Shown in pieces: positions 14,655-25,731 of a stretch of 64,000 bases of DNA. The notes beneath the pieces are model-generated. The model was not told the origin of the DNA, did not search any database, and was given only the letters and a program-made list of their open reading frames with translations. The position numbers and the translations under genes are program-made. Within the stretch, counting starts at the first letter, position 1; the number at the start of each line of letters is the position of its first letter. Origin of the DNA: Faecalibacterium sp. I4-3-84 (GTDB taxonomy: Bacteria; Bacillota; Clostridia; Oscillospirales; Ruminococcaceae); the NCBI RefSeq assembly GCF_023347255.1, contig NZ_CP094466.1, forward strand, positions 62,001-126,000. The letters run 5' to 3'.

Positions 14655-16926
<2,272 letters not shown>

Positions 16927-17003
16927 AGCGTGCAATTTGCCTTTCCGATGATTGACACGGACACCGTATCAATGATATCATAAAATCTGTATAAACAGTA
17001 TCT

Positions 17004-17032
17004 ATTATATTGCATCGCTGTCCGGTTTGCAA
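17004..17032 (-). promoter_or_regulatory. Promoter of queA-tgt, in divergent region with asd
   Basis: On the minus strand TTGCAA (17027-17032), a 17-bp spacer and a perfect TATAAT (17004-17009) form a strong sigma-A promoter. TTGCAA is palindromic, and TAGAAA at 17050-17055 lies 17 bp away on the plus strand, so the same -35 may serve asd. Confidence 0.75.
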
Positions 17033-17096
17033 GCCGTGAATCTATGTAATAGAAATATTTATTGAGTTCGCTTTCACGAAAGGAAAGGTGCTGGAA

Positions 17097-18179
17097 ATGG
17101 AAAAACAGTATAAAGTGGGTATCGTAGGTGCGACTGGTATGGTCGGTCAGCGTTTTGTGACGCTGCTGGAAAATCACCCCTGGTTCAAGCTGACCGTTCT
17201 GGCTGCATCCGGCCGCAGCGCCGGCAAGACCTATGAGGAAGCTGTCGGTCCCCGCTGGGCCATGACCTCCCCCATGCCGGAAAGTGTCAAGAAGATGGTA
17301 GTTTTGGATGCATCCAAGGTGGAAGAGGTTGCTTCTCAGGTGGATTTTATCTTCTGTGCAGTCAATATGCCCAAGGATGAGATCAAGGCTCTGGAAGAGG
17401 CTTATGCAAAGGCTGAGTGCCCGGTGGTGTCCAACAACAGTGCGAACCGCTTTACCCCGGATGTGCCCATGGTGGTGCCCGAGATCAACGCCGACCACAT
17501 CGAGATCATCCCCGCACAGCGCAAGCGTCTGGGCACCAAGCGCGGCTTTATTGCCGTCAAGTCCAACTGCAGCCTGCAGAGCTATGTTCCCGCCCTGCAC
17601 CCGTTGATGAAGGATTTTGGTGTCAGCAAGGCTCTGGTGTGCACCTATCAGGCCATTTCCGGTGCAGGTAAGACCTTTGACCGTATGCCCGAGATCGTGG
17701 ACAACGTGATCCCCTACATCGGCGGCGAGGAAGAAAAGAGCGAGCGCGAGCCGCTCAAGCTGTGGGGCCACATTGAGGGCGACCATATCGTGAACGCCGA
17801 AAAGCCGGTGATCACCGCACAGTGCTTCCGCGTGCCTGTCTCCGACGGCCACACCGCTGCCGTGTTTGTAAGCTTTGAGAAGAAACCCACCAAGGAGCAG
17901 ATTTTGGAGGCATGGGCAAACTTCCGCGGCCCCGCACAGGAGCTTGACCTGCCCAGCGCACCCAAGCAGTTCCTGCATTACTTCACCGAGCCGGATCGTC
18001 CGCAGCCCAAGCTGGACCGCAACACCGAGAACGGCATGGCTGTGTGCATCGGTCGCCTGCGCGAGGACACCCTGTTTGATTACAAGTTTGCCTGCATGAG
18101 CCACAACACCCTGCGCGGTGCTGCAGGCGGCGGCGTTCTGCTGGCAGAGCTGCTGGCCGCAAAGGGCTATTTCGACTAA
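17097..18179 (+). CDS. asd: Aspartate-semialdehyde dehydrogenase
   Basis: Asd reduces aspartyl phosphate to aspartate semialdehyde, the branch point to lysine/diaminopimelate, threonine and methionine. The 360-residue product starts at ATG 17097 with AAAGG eight bases upstream (GTG 17088 is a weaker choice). The NADPH fold GATGMVGQRFV is near 11-21, and the catalytic Cys lies in KSNCSLQSYVPAL near 155-167. The C-terminal layout is that of the archaeal/fungal-type Asd rather than the E. coli type. It is followed by dapA and dapB. Confidence 0.95.
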   Translation: MEKQYKVGIVGATGMVGQRFVTLLENHPWFKLTVLAASGRSAGKTYEEAVGPRWAMTSPMPESVKKMVVLDASKVEEVASQVDFIFCAVNMPKDEIKALEEAYAKAECPVVSNNSANRFTPDVPMVVPEINADHIEIIPAQRKRLGTKRGFIAVKSNCSLQSYVPALHPLMKDFGVSKALVCTYQAISGAGKTFDRMPEIVDNVIPYIGGEEEKSEREPLKLWGHIEGDHIVNAEKPVITAQCFRVPVSDGHTAAVFVSFEKKPTKEQILEAWANFRGPAQELDLPSAPKQFLHYFTEPDRPQPKLDRNTENGMAVCIGRLREDTLFDYKFACMSHNTLRGAAGGGVLLAELLAAKGYFD

Positions 18180-18220
18180 GTATATTTTGCGCAAAAGCGC
18201 ATACAAAGGAGTTTTAGGCT

Positions 18221-19114
18221 ATGAAGAATCCTGTCTTTACCGGCGCGGGTGTTGCCATTATCACCCCGATGTACGAGGACGGAAGCATCAACTTTGACGA
18301 GCTGGGCCGCATTATTGAGGATCAGATCGCGCACCATACCGATGCCATCATCATCTGCGGCACCACCGGCGAGTGCTCTACTATGACCGATGAGGAGCAG
18401 CTTGCCGCTATCAAGTATACGGTGGATGTTGTCAACCACCGCGTGCCCGTCATTGCCGGTGCCGGCTCCAACGATACCGACCACGGCTGCGCACTGGCCG
18501 CAAAGTCTGCCGAATGCGGCGCAGACGCTCTGCTGATGGTGACTCCCTATTACAACAAGACCACGCAGGCTGGTCTTGTTGCTCACTTTACCGCCATGGC
18601 TGAGGCCGGAGGCATCCCGGTGATCATGTACAACGTGCCTTCCCGCACCGGCCTGAACATTGCCCCGGAGACTGCTCTGGAACTGAGCAAGCATCCTCTG
18701 ATCAACGGCATCAAGGAAGCTTCCGGCAACATCTCTCAGGTAGCCAAGATTGCACAGCTGTGCGGCGACGAGCTGAACATTTATTCCGGCAACGACGATC
18801 AGGTGGTTCCCCTGCTGGCTCTGGGCGGCAAGGGCGTGATTAGCGTCGTGTCCAATGTCAAGCCGGAGCTGGTGCACAACTGCTGCAAGGCATTCTTTGA
18901 CGGCGATACCGCAAAGGCCCGTGAGCTGCAGCTGGAAATGCTGCCGCTGGCAGGTGCTTTGTTCTGTGAAGTGAACCCCATTCCGGTGAAGTACGCCATG
19001 AATGTGCTGGGCTGGGAAGCTGGCGAGTGCCGTCTGCCTCTGGTAGAGCCGAGCGAGGCACACAAGGAGTATATTGAAAAGGCTCTGCGTGCAGAGGGTC
19101 TTATTACAGAATAA
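18221..19114 (+). CDS. dapA: 4-hydroxy-tetrahydrodipicolinate synthase
   Basis: DapA condenses pyruvate with aspartate semialdehyde in the first committed step to diaminopimelate and lysine. The 297-residue protein has the class I aldolase features: GTTGECSTM near 46-54, the Tyr of YYNKTTQAG near 108-116, YNVPSRTG near 135-142, and the Schiff-base lysine in GIKEASGN near 162-169. AAAGGAG precedes ATG 18221. It lies 41 bases after asd and precedes dapB, with a hairpin between dapA and dapB. Confidence 0.97.
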   Translation: MKNPVFTGAGVAIITPMYEDGSINFDELGRIIEDQIAHHTDAIIICGTTGECSTMTDEEQLAAIKYTVDVVNHRVPVIAGAGSNDTDHGCALAAKSAECGADALLMVTPYYNKTTQAGLVAHFTAMAEAGGIPVIMYNVPSRTGLNIAPETALELSKHPLINGIKEASGNISQVAKIAQLCGDELNIYSGNDDQVVPLLALGGKGVISVVSNVKPELVHNCCKAFFDGDTAKARELQLEMLPLAGALFCEVNPIPVKYAMNVLGWEAGECRLPLVEPSEAHKEYIEKALRAEGLITE

Positions 19115-19126
19115 GTTTTTGGCTGC

Positions 19127-19161
19127 AAAATGCCCGGCGGAGCGCTCTGTCCGGGCATTTT
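19127..19161 (+). terminator. Hairpin between dapA and dapB
   Basis: AAAATGCCCGG (19127-19137) is perfectly complementary to CCGGGCATTTT (19151-19161). The T-run is only four bases, so it may act as a partial terminator or RNA-stabilising stem inside the operon. Confidence 0.6.
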
Positions 19162-19204
19162 GCGATATGCCGATATGCAAAACGGGCAGGAAAGGATAAA
19201 AATT

Positions 19205-19963
19205 ATGACGGATATTGTGATTCAGGGCATCGGCGGCCGCATGGGCCATGTGCTGTGTGATATGATCGCACAGCGCGAGGACTGCCGCGTGATTGCAGGC
19301 ATCGACATAAAGGATGGCGAACAGAACGGCATCCCTGTGTATGACAGCCTGGAAAAGCTGGACGGCAAGGGCGATGTGATTATCGATTTCAGCTCTCCGG
19401 CCGCTGTGGAAAAGGCTCTGCCCTACTGTGAAGCTCACAAGCTGCCCATCGTGGTGTGCACCACCGGCCTTTCGGAAGAGCTGCAGCTCAAGGTGGTGCA
19501 GCTATCCCGCACGGTGCCGGTGTTCAAGAGCGCTAATATGTCCATGGGCATCAATGTGCTGTCGGAGCTGTGCAAGCGCGCTTCGGCTATTCTGGGTGTG
19601 AACTACGATGTTGAGATCGTGGAGCAGCACCACCACAACAAGCTGGATGCACCCAGCGGCACCGCTCTGATGCTGGCCGATGCCATCAATGAGCAAAACA
19701 ATGGCGAATATCATTATGTTTACGACCGTTCTTCTGTCCGTCAGAAGCGCGACCCGAAGGAAATTGGTATCAGTTCCGTGCGCGGCGGCAGCATCGTGGG
19801 TGATCACGAAGTGCTGTTCTGCGGTCCGGATGAAGTGATCACTCTCAAGCACACCGCTTATTCCCGCAATATTTTTGCAAACGGCGCTGTGAATGCAGCA
19901 GTTTACCTTGCAAAAAAGGAGCCGGGCCTGTACAATATGGGTGATATGATCGCTGCACTTTAA
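19205..19963 (+). CDS. dapB: 4-hydroxy-tetrahydrodipicolinate reductase
   Basis: DapB reduces the DapA product with NAD(P)H. The 252-residue enzyme starts at ATG 19205 behind AGGAAAGGA; upstream in-frame codons belong to the hairpin region. It has the nucleotide-binding GIGGRMGHVL near 6-15, the catalytic histidine pair and lysine in EQHHHNKLDAPSGTA near 139-153, and C-terminal tetramerisation sequence with RNIFANGAV. It is the third lysine-pathway gene in a row. Confidence 0.97.
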   Translation: MTDIVIQGIGGRMGHVLCDMIAQREDCRVIAGIDIKDGEQNGIPVYDSLEKLDGKGDVIIDFSSPAAVEKALPYCEAHKLPIVVCTTGLSEELQLKVVQLSRTVPVFKSANMSMGINVLSELCKRASAILGVNYDVEIVEQHHHNKLDAPSGTALMLADAINEQNNGEYHYVYDRSSVRQKRDPKEIGISSVRGGSIVGDHEVLFCGPDEVITLKHTAYSRNIFANGAVNAAVYLAKKEPGLYNMGDMIAAL

Positions 19964-20017
19964 AAAGCCTGATTGCTCTGCTTTTGGCAGAAACATGGTG
20001 GAAGGATGTGGACGCGG

Positions 20018-21325
20018 ATGAACAAACAATCCCCGCAACAGCACCGGCGCAGACCGACTGCAAAACGCCGCGCCAGAAGGCAGGCTTTCTGGACAGCCGG
20101 AGCGGTGCTGATCGTATTTCTGTTCTGCCTGCCTTTGCTGCCAAAGTTCTTTCTGCAGGAAAGCATACCGACGGCAGAACCGGTGAGCACGGAAAGCTCT
20201 TCTGCAGGTTCTGCCACTGTATCACAGCTGGAAGAAGCAGAGCCTGCGCCAGAGCCGGAACCGCAGCCGCTGGTTCAGACTGTCCGCTTTTCTGCAACAG
20301 GAGATAATCTGATCCACGCACCCATTTATAAGCAGGCGCAGCGCCGCGCTTCCGGAGAGGAAGCTTACAGTTTCGATTACTGTTACGAACATATTGCGCC
20401 TTTTTATGCACAGCATGATGTGAACTGGATCAATCAGGAAACGCTCTGCACGGATGAATTGGAGCCATCCTCCTACCCATGCTTTTCTACGCCGGGCGAT
20501 TGCGCCCGTGCGCTTTACCGGGCGGGTGTGCGGGTGTTCAGCCTGTCCAATAACCACACCTACGATAAAGGCGCTTCCGGCATTGCCGCCACCCTGCGCT
20601 TCTGGGGCAGTATGCCGGAGGATGTAGTGACCACCGGTTTGTGGAAGGGCAAAGAGGACTACGGTCATATCCCGCTGCAGACTGTCAATGGTGTAACGAT
20701 CGCATATCTTTCCTATACAGAGCATACCAATGGCATCCCGCAGAACAGCTCCATGCAGGCCAATGTGATCTATACCAGCCAGACCGATGTGATCGAGCAG
20801 CAGGTAAAAGCGGCACGTCAGCTTGCAGATTTTGTGGTGGTGGGTGTGCACTGGGGCGTGGAAAACAGTCATACCGTTGTGGATGCGCAGCGTGCATTGG
20901 CACAAAGCCTTGCGGATTGGGGTGCAGACTTGATCATTGGCACCCACCCGCATGTGCTGCAAAATGCACAGTGGCTGACTGCAGCAGACGGCAGGCAGGT
21001 GTTCACAGCCTATTCTCTGGGCAATTTTATCAGCACGCAGGAAAAGCCCGATCAGCTGATCGGCGCAATTTTATCGGTTCAGCTTGAAAAAACGACCGAA
21101 CTGGACGGCACCGTCCGTTGCAGCGTGCTCTCCCCCAGACTTCTTCCGACGGTAACCCACTATGATGCAGGCAAATCCAATGTGCGTACCTATCTGTTCC
21201 GCGATTATACCGAAGCCCTTACAAAGTCCCACGGAGTACGGCAGGCGTATCCGGATTTCAGCCTGGAAATGATTCAGTCCATTGCCCGGGAAAATATCGA
21301 CCCGGAGCTTTTGCAGCTTACCTGA
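20018..21325 (+). CDS. CapA family (PGA_cap) membrane-anchored protein
   Basis: This 435-residue protein has a very basic cytosolic start (1-22), a membrane anchor (about 25-45), a Glu/Pro/Ser-rich linker (about 50-85) and an extracytoplasmic metallophosphatase-fold domain of the CapA/PgsA type. Metal-binding positions are visible in ATGDNLIH, NQETLC, LSNNHTYD, VGVHWGVE and IGTHPHVLQ. CapA proteins act in poly-gamma-glutamate export in Bacillus, but many Clostridia carry one without capB/C genes, as here. The start could also be ATG 20006. It lies 54 bases after dapB; a link to cell-wall amino acid supply is only suggested. Confidence 0.88.
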   Translation: MNKQSPQQHRRRPTAKRRARRQAFWTAGAVLIVFLFCLPLLPKFFLQESIPTAEPVSTESSSAGSATVSQLEEAEPAPEPEPQPLVQTVRFSATGDNLIHAPIYKQAQRRASGEEAYSFDYCYEHIAPFYAQHDVNWINQETLCTDELEPSSYPCFSTPGDCARALYRAGVRVFSLSNNHTYDKGASGIAATLRFWGSMPEDVVTTGLWKGKEDYGHIPLQTVNGVTIAYLSYTEHTNGIPQNSSMQANVIYTSQTDVIEQQVKAARQLADFVVVGVHWGVENSHTVVDAQRALAQSLADWGADLIIGTHPHVLQNAQWLTAADGRQVFTAYSLGNFISTQEKPDQLIGAILSVQLEKTTELDGTVRCSVLSPRLLPTVTHYDAGKSNVRTYLFRDYTEALTKSHGVRQAYPDFSLEMIQSIARENIDPELLQLT

Positions 21326-21376
21326 ATAAATTTTGTATCGTTGAAGCCCGCCTTTCGGGCAGAATGGAGGATCTTT

Positions 21377-21844
21377 ATGTACGGAGTATCGAAGATCAAT
21401 ATTGAGCCGAGTCTCATGATGATCAGTGTGCAGGATGTAGAGTTCAAGGGCAACAGCCTGGCACGTTACCTGCAGATCTTTGCAGATAACGGTGTGGTCG
21501 TAGATATGATCAGCCAGAGTGCGCCCCATGGCACCACCATTGATTTCAGCTTTACCGCTTCCAGCAGTGATCTTCCGCTGGTGATGAAGGCTATTTCCGT
21601 TGCAAATCTGGACAAGGATGCCAAGGCTTCTCCGCTGATCAGCGTGGGTTATTCCAAGCTGAACCTGTTTGGTGAAGAAATGGTCACCAGCTGCGGCGTA
21701 GCTGCCCGTGCACTGAATTCTCTGGCAATGGCCGGCATTGAAGTACTGCTTATCACCACCAGCGATCTGGATATTTCCCTGCTGGTCCACGCAGAGAATG
21801 AGGATGCAGCTTACGAAGCATTGAAGAAGGCTTACGAGCTGTAA
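21377..21844 (+). CDS. Free-standing aspartokinase-type ACT domain protein
   Basis: This 155-residue protein has two ACT-like repeats (about 12-73 and 87-153) and no kinase domain. It resembles the regulatory C terminus of lysine-sensitive aspartokinase: VDMISQS near 42-48 and ITTSDLDIS near 126-134 correspond to the effector-binding strands, and the C-terminal AYEALKKAYEL to the final helix. ATG 21377 has GGAGG upstream. It ends a run with asd, dapA and dapB, so it may be a separate feedback subunit for aspartokinase, as the Bacillus LysC beta chain is a separate polypeptide. No aspartokinase catalytic gene is in the window. A strong terminator follows. Confidence 0.8.
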   Translation: MYGVSKINIEPSLMMISVQDVEFKGNSLARYLQIFADNGVVVDMISQSAPHGTTIDFSFTASSSDLPLVMKAISVANLDKDAKASPLISVGYSKLNLFGEEMVTSCGVAARALNSLAMAGIEVLLITTSDLDISLLVHAENEDAAYEALKKAYEL

Positions 21845-21880
21845 ATTCTGCAATCAAGCGAGCGATCCTCCATCAAGTGA

Positions 21881-21922
21881 AAAAATGCCGGTGCACTCCA
21901 AAACGGAGTACACCGGCATTTT
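21881..21922. terminator. Bidirectional terminator, ACT gene / tyrS
   Basis: An 18-bp stem with one mismatch (AAAATGCCGGTGCACTCC at 21882-21899 against 21905-21922), flanked by A and T runs, separates two convergent genes and can end both. Confidence 0.92.
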
Positions 21923-21937
21923 CATGTTCAATATTTT

Positions 21938-23158
21938 TTACAGAGTGACCTTGTGGTAGATCTTTTTGCCCTTCTTGATCACAATGCCCTTTGCCAGCTG
22001 CTCAGCAGTGAAGCTAACGGTGGGAGCGGCTACCTTCTCGCCATCCACCAGAACACCGCCCTGCACGACCAGACGGCGTGCCTCGCCGTTGGATGCTGCC
22101 AGACCAGCCTTGACCATCAGGGTCAGGATACCGATGGAGCCATTGGTCAGGTCGGCCTCGGTCAGCTGAGTAGAAGGCATGTGCTCGGTATCCATTGCGC
22201 TGCCGCTGAACAGTGCGCGGGCAGCATTCTGAGCCTTTTCGGCCTCTTCCTTGCCATGGACCATGCTGGTCAGCTCGTAAGCCAGAATTTCCTTGGCCTC
22301 GTTCAGGCGCTGATCCTTCCATGTGCTCATCTCGTCGATCTGCTCCAGCGGCAGGAAGGTGAGCATACGGATGCACTTCATCACATCGGCATCGCCCACA
22401 TTGCGCCAGTACTGGTAAAACTCGAATGGACTGGTCTTGTTGGGATCCAGCCAGACAGCATTGCCGGCAGTCTTGCCCATCTTCTTGCCCTGAGAGTCGG
22501 TCAGCAGGGTGATGGTCATAGCATAAGCGTCCTTGCCCAGCTTGCGACGGATCAGCTCGGTGCCGCCCAGCATGTTGCTCCACTGGTCATCGCCGCCGAA
22601 CTGCATGTTGCAGCCGTAGTGCTGGAACATGTAGTAGAAGTCGTAGCTCTGCATGATCATGTAGTTGAACTCGAGGAAGGACAGGCCCTTCTCCATGCGC
22701 TGCTCGTAGCACTTGGCGCGCAACATGTTGTTCACGGAGAAGCAGGCACCCACATCACGCAGCAGTTCCACGTAGTTCAGGTTCAGCAGCCAATCTGCAT
22801 TGTTCAGCATCAGTGCCTTGCCCTCAGAGAAGTCGATGAACTTTTCCATCTGCTTTTTGAAGCATGCGGCATTATGGGCGATATCCTCTTTGGTCAGCAT
22901 CTTGCGCATGTCGGTGCGGCCGGAGGGGTCGCCGATCATGGTAGTGCCGCCGCCGATCAGGGCAATAGGCTTGTTGCCTGCCATCTGCAGGCGCTTCATC
23001 AGGGTCAGAGCCATAAAGTGGCCTGCGGTCAGGCTGTCGGCAGTGCAGTCAAAGCCGATGTAAAAGGTTGCCTTGCCATTGTTGATCAGGTCGATGATCT
23101 CTTCATCGGTGATCTGGGCCACCAGGCCGCGGGCCTTGAGTTCTTCGTACAGAGTCAT
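21938..23158 (-). CDS. tyrS: Tyrosyl-tRNA synthetase
   Basis: This 406-residue class I aminoacyl-tRNA synthetase charges tRNA-Tyr. ATG 23158 is preceded by AGGAGG; upstream in-frame codons are the T-box leader. The HIGH-type motif reads TAGHF near 46-50 after DCTADSL, and the KMSKS-type motif is KKMGKT near 229-234. A C-terminal S4 domain (NGEARRLVVQGGVLVDG) spans about 340-405. Expression is controlled by a T-box leader that senses uncharged tRNA-Tyr. Confidence 0.96.
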   Translation of the reverse strand: MTLYEELKARGLVAQITDEEIIDLINNGKATFYIGFDCTADSLTAGHFMALTLMKRLQMAGNKPIALIGGGTTMIGDPSGRTDMRKMLTKEDIAHNAACFKKQMEKFIDFSEGKALMLNNADWLLNLNYVELLRDVGACFSVNNMLRAKCYEQRMEKGLSFLEFNYMIMQSYDFYYMFQHYGCNMQFGGDDQWSNMLGGTELIRRKLGKDAYAMTITLLTDSQGKKMGKTAGNAVWLDPNKTSPFEFYQYWRNVGDADVMKCIRMLTFLPLEQIDEMSTWKDQRLNEAKEILAYELTSMVHGKEEAEKAQNAARALFSGSAMDTEHMPSTQLTEADLTNGSIGILTLMVKAGLAASNGEARRLVVQGGVLVDGEKVAAPTVSFTAEQLAKGIVIKKGKKIYHKVTL

Positions 23159-23183
23159 GATTTTTTCCTCCTGTTTGTGGGCA

Positions 23184-23480
23184 GAGGGAAAAATAAAACA
23201 CCCCCTGCCAAAAATGAATTTGGCAGAGGGCGAGAAAATTCGCGGTACCACCTCTGTTTGCCGCTTCCTCACAGAAACGACCTCACGAGTGCACACCCCA
23301 GAGTAGAGAGACACTCCTGCGTTTGTAACGCTCGCACGCGGCACAGCCTATTAACCTGAACGGCATTCAGCCTGCAGCTCCGGGAGGTATTTCCCCTGCT
23401 GCTCTGCGGCCCCTTACACCAACCGGGGTTTCTCTGGGCAGAACACTTCAAGGTACTTGTTCCCTTCATCGCCATTAACA
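23184..23480 (-). promoter_or_regulatory. T-box leader of tyrS
   Basis: On the minus strand the conserved antiterminator sequence AGGTGGTACCGCG is at 23253-23241. It is followed by a terminator hairpin (CCCTCTGCCAAA pairing with TTTGGCAGGGGG, 23231-23201) and a T-rich run. The upstream part, from about 23480, is the Stem I region; a TAC triplet at 23455-23453 in a purine-rich loop is a candidate tyrosine specifier. Uncharged tRNA-Tyr would stabilise the antiterminator and allow tyrS transcription. Confidence 0.92.
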
Positions 23481-23486
23481 AGAACT

Positions 23487-23515
23487 ACTTTATCACAATG
23501 CTTCGGGCTTGTCAA
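23487..23515 (-). promoter_or_regulatory. Promoter of the tyrS T-box transcript
   Basis: Consensus TTGACA (23510-23515), 17-bp spacer, and TAAAGT (23487-23492) on the minus strand place the start of transcription near 23480, just before the T-box leader. Confidence 0.75.
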
Positions 23516-23544
23516 CCCCCTTATCTGCAGCGGTTTATTTTGGC

Positions 23545-25209
23545 TTATTTTGCGCCAAGACCCAGCATTTCGCGGGCATTGGCACGCGAAAGCTCGGTAA
23601 CGTGGTCGCCGGAGATCAGCCGGGCCAGTGCTTCCACCCTGCCCTCCTCATCCAGCGGATGGATCTCGGTATAGGTGCGGTCATTGGCTACATTTTTCTG
23701 AATCAGCAGATGGCAGTCGGCCAGTGCAGCGATCTGGGCTGTATGGGTGATGCACAAGATCTGGTGGCCCTGTGCGCTCTGGCGCAGTACCTCACCAATA
23801 CGCCCGGCGGCTTTGCCAGAAACACCGCTGTCGATCTCATCATAGATCACGGTAGGCACGGCATCCTTATCGGCCATTGCATTTTTGATGGCCAGCGTGA
23901 TGCGGCTCAGCTCGCCGCCGGAAGCAATTTTTGCAAGGGGTTTGGGCGCCTCACCGGGGTTTGTGGAAATGTAGAACTCGATGCTGTCCTGCCCATGGCT
24001 TGCCAGCGGGCCGCGGGTATGGCGCAGTGTCATGCGCACGCCCGGCATGTTCAGAAAATCCAGCGTGCCGGAAATACGCTTATTCAGCTCTTCAAAAGCG
24101 CGCAGGCGCGTCTGGGTCAGTGCTTCTGCCTTTTCACGGGCCAGCGCATAAAGGCGGAGCTTTTCTGCCTGCAGGTGGTCATGCCGCTCCTGTGAGGACT
24201 GGATGCGCTCCAGTTCTTCCCTTGCATTCTGTCCAAAAGCGATCACGTCTTCTACCGTATCACCATATTTGCGCTTGAGCTTGTAGATCAGATCCAGACG
24301 CTGCTCAATCTCGTCCAGCTCCGCATCGTTGGTATCATAGGAATCCAGCCGACCGATCAGATCTGCGGCAACATCCTTTGCATTGTAATACAGATCCAGC
24401 AGCTGACTGGATGCACCGGCAAGTGCATCATCCAGCTGCGCGGCAGCATCCACTGCATTGGATGCCTCGCCCAGCAGATCGACTGCGCCGGAGGCCTCGT
24501 CATCGCCCGAAAGCAATGCATAGCTCTGTGCGATCTTATCCCGGATGGCAGATGCATTGGCAAGGATCTTGCGGCGGCTTTCCAGCGTCTGTTCCTCTCC
24601 GGCGGTCAGTCCGGCATCCTCGATCTCCTGCACCTGATAGCTCAACAGATCAATCCTGCGCTGCTTTTCGGCTTCGTCGGTGATCATGGCATCCAGCTCC
24701 CGCTTGATGCGCACAAGCTCCCGGTACAGGACATAATAGTCCTGAAACTCCGCGCTGTTCTGCGCATAATCATCCAGAATGCCCAGATGTCTTGCCGGGT
24801 TCAGAAGGCCCACAGAGTCGTGCTGACCGTTGATATTGATAAGTCCTCCGCACAGCTCCCGCAGAACCGCAGCCGTTGCAGGCATTCCGTTGATGCGGCA
24901 GGTGCTTTTGCCCTCGGCTGTGATCTCGCGGCTGAGCATCAGTGCATCCGAGCGCTCGTAGCCCGCCTTCTCAAGGCTGTCCAGCACCGTACCGGGCACC
25001 TCCTCAAAGGCTGCACGGATCACCGCCTTGGAGGCCCCTGTGCGCACAAGATCCTTTGAAGTGCGGTTTCCCAGGATCGCATTGATGGAATCAATCAGGA
25101 TCGACTTGCCGGCACCAGTCTCACCGGTAAGAACATTCAGGCCCGGCTTGAAATGTACTTCAGCCTTCTGGATCACAGCAACATTTTCAATTTGCAGGCT
25201 GCTCAGCAT
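23545..25209 (-). CDS. recN: DNA repair protein RecN
   Basis: RecN is an SMC-like ATPase recruited to double-strand breaks. The 554-residue protein has Walker A GETGAGKSILIDSI near 30-43, two coiled-coil arms flanking the middle, the ABC signature ASGGELSRI near 456-464 and Walker B IYDEIDSGVSG near 485-495. It is the last gene of the argR-recN group, a standard Firmicutes order, and lies 21 bases downstream of argR. Confidence 0.96.
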   Translation of the reverse strand: MLSSLQIENVAVIQKAEVHFKPGLNVLTGETGAGKSILIDSINAILGNRTSKDLVRTGASKAVIRAAFEEVPGTVLDSLEKAGYERSDALMLSREITAEGKSTCRINGMPATAAVLRELCGGLININGQHDSVGLLNPARHLGILDDYAQNSAEFQDYYVLYRELVRIKRELDAMITDEAEKQRRIDLLSYQVQEIEDAGLTAGEEQTLESRRKILANASAIRDKIAQSYALLSGDDEASGAVDLLGEASNAVDAAAQLDDALAGASSQLLDLYYNAKDVAADLIGRLDSYDTNDAELDEIEQRLDLIYKLKRKYGDTVEDVIAFGQNAREELERIQSSQERHDHLQAEKLRLYALAREKAEALTQTRLRAFEELNKRISGTLDFLNMPGVRMTLRHTRGPLASHGQDSIEFYISTNPGEAPKPLAKIASGGELSRITLAIKNAMADKDAVPTVIYDEIDSGVSGKAAGRIGEVLRQSAQGHQILCITHTAQIAALADCHLLIQKNVANDRTYTEIHPLDEEGRVEALARLISGDHVTELSRANAREMLGLGAK

Positions 25210-25230
25210 ATCTTTTCTCCCGCGTTATTT

Positions 25231-25713
25231 TTATCCAATGTGTCTCGTCAGTTCCGAGCAGATCGTTTTTGCATCACGCTCCGACCGTGCAACGATCAGG
25301 AACGTGTCGTCGCCCGAAAGCGTGCCGACCACATTTTTCCACTGCAATGCGTCAAAAACCTCGCATGCGGCGTTGGCCATGCCAGAATAGCACTTTACCA
25401 GCACAACATGTCCGGCGTAATCTACCCCCAGCACGGATTCATGAAAGATCGTTTCAAACCTTCCCTGCGTTTTGGGGTTGAAGCTTTCGTTCCGGCTGGA
25501 GACATAGCGATACCCCTCTGCCGTGGCAGCTTTTACCAAACACAGCTCCCGGATATCGCGGGAAACGGTGGCTTGTGTTACCTCGAATCCCTCTTTGGAA
25601 AGGTGATCCAGCAGAACTTCCTGCCGGCTGATCGGGTGTTCCTGCACAAGCCGGAGAATCACCTGCTGACGTTCTCCCTTGCTTTTTACATCTTCCTTAC
25701 GGCTGCGCGCCAT
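25231..25713 (-). CDS. argR: Arginine repressor ArgR
   Basis: ArgR is the hexameric arginine-responsive regulator of arginine synthesis and catabolism. The 160-residue protein has an N-terminal winged helix (to about 75, with TQATVSRDIRELCLVK) and a C-terminal oligomerisation/arginine-binding domain whose GDDTFLIVARS motif near 133-143 carries the acidic ligand residues. Its position between nadK and recN is the classic Firmicutes arrangement. No arginine genes are in the window, so it acts elsewhere. Confidence 0.95.
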   Translation of the reverse strand: MARSRKEDVKSKGERQQVILRLVQEHPISRQEVLLDHLSKEGFEVTQATVSRDIRELCLVKAATAEGYRYVSSRNESFNPKTQGRFETIFHESVLGVDYAGHVVLVKCYSGMANAACEVFDALQWKNVVGTLSGDDTFLIVARSERDAKTICSELTRHIG

Positions 25714-25731
25714 CGTAAACTCGCCTCCCCT

